The position numbers were made by a program, and so were the translations under genes. A stretch of DNA of 64,000 nucleotides from Steromphala cineraria (lineage: Eukaryota > Mollusca > Gastropoda > Trochida > Trochidae), in contig OU744727.1 in the NCBI GenBank assembly GCA_916613615.1, forward strand, positions 410,593-474,592, written 5' to 3'. Each line of letters starts with the position of its first letter. The first letter of the stretch is position 1. The notes beneath the pieces were generated by a model, which was not told where the DNA came from, made no database searches, and worked only from the letters and a program-made list of their open reading frames with translations. Below, piece by piece: positions 1-11,105 of the stretch.

Positions 1-3000
1 ATCGAAGAAACCGAAGACAGAAGGTGCACTGAACGGCAGATCGAAGAAACCGAAGACAGAAGGTGCACTGAACGGCAGATCGAAGAAACCGAAGACAGAA
101 GGTGCACTGAACGGCAGATCGAAGAAACCGAAGACAGAAGGGGCACTGAACGGCAGATCGAAGAAACCGAAGACAGAAAGGGCACTGAACGGCAGATCGA
201 AGAAACCGAAGACAGAAAGGGCACTGAACAGCAGATTGAAGAAACCGAAGACAGAAGGTGCACTGAACGGCAGATCGAAGAAACCGAAGACAGAAGGTGC
301 ACTGAACGGCAGATCGAAGAAACCGAAGACAGAAGGGGCACTGAACGGCAGATTGAAGAAACCGAAGACAGAAAGGGCACTGAACAGCAGATTGAAGAAA
401 CCGAAGACAGAAGGTGCACTGAACGGCAGATCGAAGAAACCGAAGACAGAAGGGGCACTGAACGGCAGATCGAAGAAACCGAAGACAGAAAGACGCTGAA
501 CGGCAGATCGAAGAAACTGGATAGACAGAAGGGGCACTGAACAGCAGATTGAAGAAACCGAAGACAGAAAGGGCACTGAACAGCAGATTGAAGAAACCGA
601 AGACAGAAGGTGCACTGAACGGCAGATCGAAGAAACCGAAGACAGAAAGGGCACTGAACGGCAGATCGAAGAAACCGAAGACAGAAGGTGCACTGAACGG
701 CAGATCGAAGAAACCGAAGACAGAAGGTGCACTGAACGGCAGATCGAAGAAACCGAAGACAGAAGGGGCACTGAACGGCAGATTGAAGAAACCGAAGACA
801 GAAAGGGCACTGAACGGCAGATTGAAGAAACCGAAGACAGAAAGGGCACTGAACGGCAGATCGAAGAAACCGAAGACAGAAAGGGCACTGAACAGCAGAT
901 TGAAGAAACCGAAGACAGAAGGTGCACTGAACGGCAGATCGAAGAAACCGAAGACAGAAGGGGCACTGAACGGCAGATCGAAGAAACCGAAGACAGAAAG
1001 ACGCTGAACGGCAGATCGAAGAAACTGGATAGACAGAAGGGGCACTGAACAGCAGATTGAAGAAACCGAAGACAGAAAGGGCACTGAACGGCAGATCGAA
1101 GAAACCGAAGACAAAAGGGGCACTGAACGGCAGATCGAAGAAACCGAAGACAGAAAGGGCACTGAACGGCAGATCGAAGAAACTGGATAGACAGAAGGGG
1201 CACTGAACAGCAGATCGAAGAAACCGAAGACAGAAGGTGCACTGAACGGCAGATCGAAGAAACCGAAGACAGAAGGGGCACTGAACAGCAGATTGAAGAA
1301 ACCGAAGACAGAAGGTGCACTGAACGGCAGATCGAAGAAACCGAAGACAGAAGGGGCACTGAACGGCAGATCGAAGAAACCGAAGACAGAAAGGGCACTG
1401 AACGGCAGATCGAAGAAACTGGATAGACAGAAGGGGCACTGAACAGCAGATTGAAGAAACCGAAGACAGAAAGGGCACTGAACGGCAGATCGAAGAAACC
1501 GAAGACAGAAGGGGCACTGAACGGCAGATCGAAGAAACCGAAGACAGAAAGGGCACTGAACGGCAGATCGAAGAAACTGGATAGACAGAAGGGGCACTGA
1601 ACAGCAGATTGAAGAAACAGAAGACAGAAAGGGCACTGAACGGCAGATCGAAGAAACTGGATAGACAGAAGGGGCACTGAACAGCAGATTGAAGAAACCG
1701 AAGACAGAAAGGGCACTGAACGGCAGATCGAAGAAACTGGATAGACAGAAGGGGCACTGAACAGCAGATTGAAGAAACCGAAGACAGAAAGGGCACTGAA
1801 CGGCAGATCGAAGAAACCGAAGACAGAAGGTGCACTGAACGGCAGATCGAAGAAACCGAAGACAGAAAGGGCACTGAACGGCAGATCGAAGAAACTGGAT
1901 AGACAGAAGGGGCACTGAACAGCAGATTGAAGAAACCGAAGACAGAAAGGGCACTGAACGGCAGATCGAAGAAACTGGATAGACAGAAGGGGCACTGAAC
2001 AGCAGATTGAAGAAACCGAAGACAGAAAGGGCACTGAACGGCAGATCGAAGAAACTGGATAGACAGAAGGGGCACTGAACAGCAGATTGAAGAAACCGAA
2101 GACAGAAAGGGCACTGAACGGCAGATCGAAGAAACTGGATAGACAGAAGGGGCACTGAACAGCAGATTGAAGAAACCGAAGACAGAAAGGGCACTGAACG
2201 GCAGATCGAAGAAACTGGATAGACAGAAGGGGCACTGAACAGCAGATTGAAGAAACCGAAGACAGAAAGGGCACTGAACGGCAGATCGAAGAAACTGGAT
2301 AGACAGAAGGGGCACTGAACAGCAGATTGAAGAAACCGAAGACAGAAAGGGCACTGAACGGCAGATCGAAGAAACTGGATAGACAGAAGGGGCACTGAAC
2401 AGCAGATTGAAGAAACCGAAGACAGAAAGGGCACTGAACGGCAGATCGAAGAAACTGGATAGACAGAAGGGGCACTGAACAGCAGATTGAAGAAACCGAA
2501 GACAGAAAGGGCACTGAACGGCAGATCGAAGAAACTGGATAGACAGAAGGGGCACTGAACAGCAGATTGAAGAAACCGAAGACAGAAAGGGCACTGAACG
2601 GCAGATCGAAGAAACTGGATAGACAGAAGGGGCACTGAACAGCAGATCGAAGAAACCGAAGACAGAAAGGGCACTGAACGGCAGATCGAAGAAACTGGAT
2701 AGACAGAAGGGGCACTGAACAGCAGATTGAAGAAACCGAAGACAGAAAGGGCACTGAACGGCAGATCGAAGAAACTGGATAGACAGAAGGGGCACTGAAC
2801 AGCAGATTGAAGAAACCAGATAGACAGAAGGTGCACTGAACAGCAGATTGAAGAAACTGGATAGACAGAAGGGGCACTGAACAGCAGATTGAAGAAACTG
2901 GATAGACAGAAGGGGCACTGAACGGCAGATTGAAGAAACTGGATAGACAGAAGGGGCACTGAACGGCAGATTGAAGAAACTGGATAGACAGAAGGTGCAC

Positions 3001-5338
3001 TGAACAGCAGATTGAAGAAACCAGATAGACAGAAGGGGCACTGAACAGCAGATAGAAGAAACTGGATAGACAGAAGGGGCACTGAACGGCAGATTGAAGA
3101 AACTGGATAGACAGAAGGGGCACTGAACGGCAGATTGAAGAAACTGGATAGACAGAAGGGGCACTGAACGGCAGATTGAAGAAACTGGATAGACAGAAGG
3201 GGCACTGAACAGCAGATAGAAGAAACTGGATAGACAGAAGGGGCACTGAACAGCAGATTGAAGAAACTGGATAGACAGAAGGTGCACTGAACAGCAGATT
3301 GAAGAAACTGGATAGACAGAAGGGGCACTGAACGGCAGATAGAAGAAACCGGATAGACAGAAGGGGCAATGAACAGCAGATCGAAGAAACTGGATAGACA
3401 GAAGGTGCACTGAACAGCAGATTGAAGAAACCAGATAGACAGAAGGTGCACTGAACGGCAGATTGAAGAAACCGGATAGACAGAAGGGGCAATGAACGGC
3501 AGATAATAAACCAAAGATAGACAGAAGGTGCACTGAACGGCAGATTGAAGAAACCAGATAGACAGAAGGTGCACTGAACATCAGATTGAAGAAACTGGAT
3601 AGACAGAAGGGGCACTGAACAGCAGATCGAAGAAACTGGATAGACAGAAGGTGCACTGAACAGCAGATTGAAGAAACCAGATAGACAGAAGGTGCACTGA
3701 ACGGCAGATAATAAACCAAAGATAGACAGAAGGGGTGCTGAACAGCAGATTGAAGAAACCGGATAGACAGAAGGGGCATTGAACAGCAGATTGAAGAAAC
3801 CGGATAGACAGAAGGGGCGCTGAACAGCAGATCGAAGAAACTGGATAGACAGAAGGGGCGCTGAACAGCAGATCGAAGAAACTGGAGAGACAGAAGGGGC
3901 ACTGAACGGCAGAATGAAGAAACCTGAAAGACAGAAGGGGCACTGAACAGCAGATTGAAGAAACCGGATAGACAGAACGGGCATTGAACAGCAGATTGAA
4001 GAAACCGGATAGACAGAAGGGGCGCTGAACAGCAGATTGAAGAAACCGGATAGACAGAAGGGGCGCTGAACAGCAGATCGAAGAAACTGGGTACACAGAA
4101 GGGGCACTGAACAGCAGATTGAAGAAACTGGATAGACAGAAGGGGCACTGAAAGGCAGATAATAAACCAAAGATAGACAGAAGGGGCGCTGAACAGCAGA
4201 TCGAAGAAACTGGATAGACAGAAGGGGTGCTGAACAGCAGATAGAAGAAACCGGATAGACAGAAGGGGCACTGAAAGGCAGATAATAAACCAAAGATAGA
4301 CAGAAGGGGCGCTGAACAGCAGATCGAAGAAACTGGATAGACAGAAGGGGTGCTGAACAGCAGATCGAAGAAACCGGATAGACAGAAGGGGCATTGAACA
4401 GCAGATTGAAGAAACCGGATAGACAGAAGGGGCGCTGAACAGCAGATCGAAGAAACTGGATAGACAGAAGGGGCGCTGAACAGCAGATCGAAGAAACCGG
4501 ATAGACAGAAGGGGCACTGAAAGGCAGATAATAAACCAAAGATAGACAGAAGGGGCGCTGAACAGCAGATCGAAGAAACTGGATAGACAGAAGGGGCACT
4601 GAACAGTAGATCGAAGAAACCGGATACACAGAAGGGGCGCTGAACAGCAGATTGAAGAAACCGGATAGACAGAAGGGGTGCTGAACAGCAGATCGAAGAA
4701 ACCGGATAGACAGAAGGGGCACTGAACAGCAGATAGAAGAAACCGGATAGACAGGAGGGGCATTGAACAGCAGATGAAGAAACCGGATAGACAGGAGGGG
4801 CATTGAACAGCAGATTGAAGAAACTGGATAGACAAAAGGGGCGCTGAACAGCAGATTGAAGAAACCGGATAGACAGAAGGGGCCCTGAACAGCAGATTGA
4901 AGAAACTGGATAGACAAAAGGGGCGCTGAACAGCAGATTGAAGAAACCGGATAGACAGAAGGGGCATTGAACAGCAGATGAAGAAACCGGATAGACAGAA
5001 GGGGCATTGAACAGCAGATGAAGAAACCGGATAGACAGGAGGGGCATTGAACAGCAGATTGAAGAAACTGGATAGACAAAAGGGGCGCTGAACAGCAGAT
5101 TGAAGAAACCGGATAGACAGAAGGGGCATTGAACAGCAGATGAAGAAACCGGATAGACAGGAGGGGCATTGAACAGCAGATAGAAGAAACCGGATAGACA
5201 GGAGGGGCATTGAACAGCAGATGAAGAAACCGGATAGACAGGAGGGGCATTGAACAGCAGATGAAGAAACCGGATAGACAGGAGGGGCATTGAACAGCAG
5301 ATGAAGAAACCGGATAGACAGAAGGGGCGCTGAACAGA
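1..5338. repeat. 39/41-bp satellite array, cut by the window's left edge
   Basis: A tandem array starts mid-unit at base 1 and ends near 5338. Two monomers differ by 2 bp: a 39-bp form with 'aaaccgaagacag' and a 41-bp form with 'aaactggatagacag'; both share 'cactgaac(a/g)gcagat'. Zones follow each other: about 1-1560 mostly 39-mers with scattered 41-mers; about 1570-2800 a strict 39+41 alternation, giving an 80-bp higher-order unit repeated about 15 times; about 2810-3560 mostly 41-mers; about 3480-5338 diverged 41-mers with an extra 'gataataaaccaaag' variant. A block near 236-499 recurs near 549-1007. The 39-mer is 13 codons, so it stays open (period KKPKTEGALNGRS). The 41-mer cycles through three frames on the minus strand, all open, giving a 569-codon ORF. 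I treat these ORFs as repeat by-products, since no unique sequence, signal peptide or splice structure adjoins them. Confidence 0.97.
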
Positions 5339-5928
5339 AGATGGACAGTTTCCGCTATATTCGAATTTCGCTTATTGGTCCAACTTCAGACCACCATCTT
5401 GTTAACGAGTCATAAAAATAATAATGAAAATATTTACATAAAGCTAAGTCTTTTGACAACTTCATTGTTGGTTGGCTAAAGAAGTATAAAGTAAACACCT
5501 CATCCATTGTACACTAGTAAAACCCATTACTATTTATCAAACTCAAACTGCGCAGTAGGAAGGTTCCACTTAAAAGCTATAAGAGGCTGGATCTGAGGTC
5601 TATGCACACATACATTTCAACCTTTCAGGTTTTGTCGAACATGTCTTGTTCATTCTGACGCGACATTTGCAACGATGCTCCAAAAGACACGTCTCAGTCA
5701 TCTTGAAACACTTTTTGCAATAATCATACGCGCACAGTTCAATCTAAAGTATACGTCGGATTAAGACTGTTTAAGGATTCAATAGGCATGTGTACAGCGT
5801 GACTCGATAACTTTCAGATTAAATAGTGGGAAAGTATTTCAGTCCTAAGGGGCTATAGTACAAGTAAGGTTGCTTTATTAAATGGTACATGTGCTGCTTA
5901 CATGTCTTACAATAAATACATTTTAAAA
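5339..5928. other. Unique spacer, no gene seen
   Basis: Single-copy AT-rich sequence between the satellite and the interspersed repeat. I found no convincing exon, RNA gene or terminal repeat here. Confidence 0.6.
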
Positions 5929-6926
5929 ACAAGATGTGTTTGTGAAACACGAATGCCCCCGGATGCATCCTGCTCGCTGTGTCAAGGTCAAGGTCACAAG
6001 GTCAAATGTCATGGTGTCATCTGAAAGGTCTCATCACAAGGGATCCATATGTCAAGTATCAAAGAGCTAGCTCTGACCAATCAAAAGTTATGACCAAGGT
6101 TAAAGTTTTTGTGGACCACCGGACAGACGGACGGACGGACGGAAAAGGTCAAATATCATGGTGTCATCTGAAAGGTCTCATCACAAGGGATACACATGTC
6201 AAGTATCAAAGACCTAGCACTGACAGTATAGAAACTATAGCCAAGGTTAAATTTTTCGGAAAAGGCTCGCTGTGTCAAGGTCAAGGTCACAAGGTCAAAT
6301 GTCATGGTGTCATCTGAAAGGTCTCATCACAAGGGATCCATATGTCAAGTATCAAAGAGCTAGCTCTGACCAATCAAAAGTTATGACCAAGGTTAAAGTT
6401 TAAAATGCTCGCTGTGTCAAGGTCAAGGTCACAAGGTCAAATGTCATGGTGTCATCTGAAAGGTCTCATCACAAGGGATCCATATGTCAAGTATCAAAGA
6501 GCTAGCTCTGACCAATCAAAAGTTATGACCAAGGTTAAAGTTTTTGTGGACAAACGGACAGACGGACGGACGGACGGAAAAGGTCAAATATCATGGTGTC
6601 ATCTGAAAGGTCTCATCACAAGGGATACACATGTCAAGTATCAAAGACCTAGCACTGACAGTAAAGAAACTATAGCCAAGGTTAAAGTTTTCGAAAAAGG
6701 CTCGCTGTGTCAAGGTCAAGGTCACAAGGTCAAATGTCATGGTGTCATCTGAAAGGTCTCATCACAAGGGATCCATATGTCAAGTATCAAAGACCTAGCT
6801 CTGACCAATCAAAAGTTATGACCAAGGTTAAAGTTTTTGTGGACAAACGGACAGACGGACAGACGGACAGACAGACGGACAGGTGAAAAACAATATACCC
6901 CCGGAATCTCCGATTCGGGGGCATAA
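5929..6926 (+). mobile_element. Bivalve-type interspersed repeat with tandemly amplified core
   Basis: The outer ends match the single-core copy at 41641-41907: a left end 'aacacgaatgcccccgg' and a right end 'ccgattcgggggcata'. The two 'tgccccc(g)' termini are inverted relative to each other. Here the core is repeated about 3.5 times, with core starts at about 5972, 6267, 6407 and 6699. Each core carries 'tcaaggtcaaggtcac', then 'aagttatgaccaaggttaa', then a run of (g)gacggac. One core is cut short at 6399 and joined to the next. The 112- and 115-codon ORFs here are translations of the repeat. Its transposon class is unknown to me. Confidence 0.85.
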
Positions 6927-8620
6927 TAAATTGTAAGAGATTAAGAATGATTGTTTACCTCTCACAGGAGGATACAAATGATAACTACATGATTTTTACA
7001 TGTGAGTACATTGTATATACAAACAATATATGGAATTCATCCTTCTTTTTTTCCTAACTTACAATTTCTGTAAACACTTAAATTATCATAAATTGAAACT
7101 CCATTTGTTTTTTCGTGAGGAATCGATTAGAAAATCATGTAAATTAATTTTGTCCCGAAAACAGTTTGCTCTGAAGAAAAGATAGCTTTACCTAGGGTAC
7201 CTGTAAGAATCAATTTTTTATAGTTTCAACATATATCGGCAGCTTTGAAAATCCCGTCGCTTCGGTTACAGTGCGACGTCATTTGGGAATTCGTTACGTC
7301 CGACCATTGCTTCATGACAGCCTGATCAAACTCTTGAACGTGACGTCACTCAAGTAGAGTAGAGAGTAGAGATATAAAGGTTATCAGCACTCAGTAGAGT
7401 GATCATAAATGTTATCGCGACTGTATGCAGATAGACAGTTTACATTGTTATTTCACTGTATTTCCCTCGACTTTAAACATAACGTGAGACAGTGCCTTTA
7501 ACGTAGCAGTTACCTTTCACTTTAATCTGGGTGCTGTGCGTCTTGTGCTCAGCTGTGACTGAACAACTCAATATTTCCTATGCTTCAATAAAGTTAATCA
7601 TTAGTCATGAATTGGACTTTCAGCGAGCATCGAATGTTTTCATTCAGATTAAATTGTATTTGCTCAGAAAGTTTCAACATGTAAAGATATATAATGAAAG
7701 CAGTAGGACCTAAGTATAAACATATACATGTCACATGGTCGCAGACGATGCATGCTACAAATTAAAGTCATAAATTGTCCCTCGTCGCCTCAACAGTAAG
7801 ATTTTTGGCAATGAAAAGGTATTTATGATTTTCATTACTTTTTTTATAACTGATGATAAGTTCCGGATATTTCATTGTATTTAGCATTTTTTATCTTTCA
7901 TCACTGGCGGGAATTCTCATTTCTAATAGAAAAATGGTTCCAATTAAAGTCATATCTTATAAAAGGCGCTGACGCACATCGATATTAAATGAAAATGGAT
8001 AGTGAGCAGAAAAGTATTTATATCGATGAAACAAGCGATGGTGTTCTACCGTATACGTTATTTGGACAATGATATACGAAATAATTAGAATTAAATTAAA
8101 AAAAATAATTCTGATCTACAGAATTCTGAGAGACCCTAATTAATTGATTCATCGCTTCATAATAATCCGCAATGTCGATAATAATGATTTAATGCAATAT
8201 AGACTAAATCGATTTTTGTATACCTTTTTGAATATTATTTTATCGCTGGTTGATTGTAAAGTAAACACAGTCTTTTTTTGCGTCAAAAGATGATTAAAGT
8301 GAGTGCTAATGTGTTTAAAAAAGAGAAAATACGTTCCATGTCATCTCTAATATTAAATGTACGTAAGCATCGATAAAGCTGACTTGATGCTCAAAATATG
8401 CTAACGTTTTGATTCGTGTGAGAATTGTTGACAAAATGGTCAAACCTCGAATTCCCTCAAACTTTCATAAAGGAGGCGTGGTTGTAGACTTGTTTTAACC
8501 AGGTAACATATTCGCGGTAACAGAGTATTAAACAATTACAATTTTATTAATTTTAAATAAAGATATTTTAAAGGTTCTAATATCGAGCTAATACAAGTTA
8601 CGATACGATCTCAAATGGCT
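6927..8620. other. Noncoding stretch, no supported gene
   Basis: AT-rich sequence with no exon I can support. A 60-codon ORF at 7531-7713 shows no recognisable domain. The only notable item is the promoter-like cluster at 7274-7378, listed separately. Confidence 0.5.
7274..7378 (+). promoter_or_regulatory. Candidate promoter: two CRE-like sites and a TATA box
   Basis: A CRE-like 'cgacgtca' lies at 7274-7281 and a full palindromic CRE 'tgacgtca' at 7341-7348. A TATA-box match 'tataaa' follows at 7373-7378, about 25 bp downstream. The spacing suits a CREB/ATF-type core promoter starting near 7400-7410. No convincing exon follows, so this rests on motif arrangement alone and could be chance in AT-rich DNA. 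Confidence 0.3.
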
Positions 8621-8639
8621 CACACTGATTCCTTACGTT

Positions 8640-8780
8640 TGATAAATGTTCAATCAGTCAACAGTCAGGAAGACAAGAGTTATTCTATGGATGAACAACT
8701 TCTTTATTTCACAATTGCGTCGTTTCGGTATGGACTCTCATACCATTTTCAAGCATATGGTGAAAAATAAGGAGTACAGC
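8640..8780 (-). mobile_element. Possible retroelement 3' tail (Penelope- or LINE-like)
   Basis: Read on the minus strand this contains 'gagtccataccgaaacgacg' followed by 'caattgtgaaataaagaag'. The 'ccgaaacg(t/a)cg ... gaaataaag' pattern is typical, from memory, of the 3' tails of some Penelope-like elements and LINEs in invertebrates. No reverse transcriptase remains nearby. The family is uncertain. Confidence 0.3.
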
Positions 8781-8799
8781 AAGTTATACAGTTTGGTAT

Positions 8800-10940
8800 G
8801 ATACGGAGAATACAATAACATGAACAACAGAATAAGGTAACAATTTCATCAAAGTATAAATTACATGAAGCTAAGAAAACATAGGATGACTGGGATACCA
8901 GTTTGTGAGTGAGTTAATTAGGCAGAGATGGATAAGGAAGATAAGCCAAGCCAGTTGAGTTGATTGGGTAAATTATAGGCAATAGTGCATTGAAAACTGA
9001 TACACTACTTTAAATGACATTTAAAACAGTGGCACGGCAGATGACCGGCCCTTTAAAGGTTCTACGACACGCTATCATTTTTAGAGCCCAATTTTGATAT
9101 CCAAGAAATAGACGGAGCATTCTAGACTCCATTAGTTTACAAAATCAACCCAAGTGTAAGTGTAACCCACCAAATAATACAACAACGGTATACAATGTTG
9201 TACTAAATAATAACATACTCATAACACAATGTATACAGATGTTTTAAAAATGTCTAGTCTCCACTATATAGATCACTGTTAAACAAATATTCACTACTTT
9301 ATGTTGTTTACAATTGTTGTCGTTCTCAGATAAACTATCCGATATTAAACAGTAATAACACTGGTTATACAAAATAACCGTCACATTACGGCGTTTACAT
9401 AAATGATGCCTGCTGATTGGACAAACAAGGTAAAGTGGACGTAAGGACTATTTCATCAATACCATTGCGCAGTAATGACTGGTGTTTAAGTTCGACTAAA
9501 TATTCATTTCTCGTAAGTTAAACTTCTGTAAAACTGGCTGTGCAAGCTACGGGGGTTATACGAGTTAAACCTACAAGTTTCAAACAGATTATAACCAAGT
9601 TGACAAACAAATTAACATGCAAGCCTATGGAGACAGCGCCACCGTACGAATGCATTTGTTCAGTTTTACGCATTTTTTTACAAAGCTTGCGCAGCGGTTA
9701 TTTAGTTTATTCATCCATGAACTTAATAAAATCTGAAAACAATTCTTATATAACAGTCCTCTCAAACTACGTATCGATTCACATACTTATTACTTCAATA
9801 AAATGACGGGTGAATGCGTTCAAGATCTTAGAATGAAACCTCATACTCGGATCGTTAAACATACGGATTAATAGCTTAGCCAATCTGTGAATCGATCTCT
9901 ATATCATATGTTGAAAAGAACAACGAGCTTTAAAGCCTTCACGATCTGGATATCGACCCCTTCTGTCCATGCCGGCATATGGACAGATATACAAAGAATT
10001 GAAAGCTTTTGCTAAAAGGAAAAAAATGTCACCAATTGCAGGACATTGTATTTATTGAGATCCAAAGAACGAACCAAGTCTTATAAATATTTTACGAAAA
10101 AGTGGACAAATTCAGTCATCGTTATTCGGCAATTTCAGTGTGAACAACTACAATGATTCTATGTCTTTCTGTCCTTTCCGTTGGATCTTTATTTCCCTAA
10201 GACAAATGAGTACAGTATATATTTCTATGGAAGGGGATGTGCACCAAAAATGAAATCGGGTAGACATGTAACTTGCGAAATATAACACGTCGTTCTCAAC
10301 CATGGAACTCTCGAAAACAAGAGAGAGAACGACACGTTGCTTTTCGCAAGTTACGACGCCACATGTCTTCATGTTTGGCACACCTCCCCTTCCATACATT
10401 TCGGTATTCTCTTCTTCCCTGCACATGTCCATAACTAGAATAACATTTTCACTTTTGCAAAGTTTATGATAACAATGAATTAAGATAAAAATATTGAAGT
10501 GGGTAACTGCAGTTACCTTAATCAGTGTAAGTAGGGGTGTAAAATCTTTAAACGAATTGTCTAAATCATCTGTTATCCTAATGGTTTTGCATCGTTTTCA
10601 AAAGTCTGAATGACAGATGTATGTTTTTGAGAAAATGAAATTCATCCGATTGAAATGGTTATATACTCGACAACATTACAGGTAAGATACTTTGTAAAAT
10701 TTATTCTCAATATCTAAACATGTGGTCAATATTTGCCTAGTATTCAATGTAAAAGTAATGCATCTCTAATTTCTCTAATGCAAAATGAAAATGTAAAGTC
10801 TATATTTGTATGCAAACTATATCAAAGAAGCTTTTATGTTACGCTCTTCATTACTTTAGTTGTATACTTAAATTTCATTAACCTGTTAAATATAAAGATG
10901 TTTCATTATCTAGCACCAAAACCGTAAATTATTATAATCT
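8800..10940. other. Noncoding stretch, no supported gene
   Basis: ORFs of 88 and 94 codons at 9540-9806 (+) and 10148-10432 (-) have no domain signature and no supporting splice structure. The segment at 10258-10360 is weakly self-complementary ('acatgtaacttgcgaaa' against 'ttttcgcaagttacgacg'), a possible old hairpin. Confidence 0.45.
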
Positions 10941-10949
10941 GTAATGTAT

Positions 10950-11000
10950 ACAATGTACATGGGCCTGTGGCCTTTATATTGAATAAAGTTCTTCTATCTA
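10950..11000 (+). mobile_element. LINE-type 3' tail fragment
   Basis: Contains 'gggcctgtggcctttata' followed by 'ttgaataaagttcttc' and a 'tctatctatg' end. The same tail, split by a MITE, occurs at 63372-63389 and 63746-63775. Two copies with a polyadenylation-like 'aataaa' point to the 3' end of a retrotransposon. No coding part of it was seen here. Confidence 0.5.
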
Positions 11001-11105
11001 TGTGGTCAATTAAGAAATATGGAATCACGTATAATTTACCAAACAAAATCACATATCCCTTATCAACTGTCCAGTATATGATGAGTCCTCACTTTTCACC
11101 CAGAA

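Noticed and set aside
1..5338. CRISPR array or antifreeze/silk-like repeat protein gene
   Set aside because: The repeats are contiguous without unique spacers, the context is eukaryotic, and the open frames follow from unit length. No start exon, signal peptide or unique flank supports a gene.
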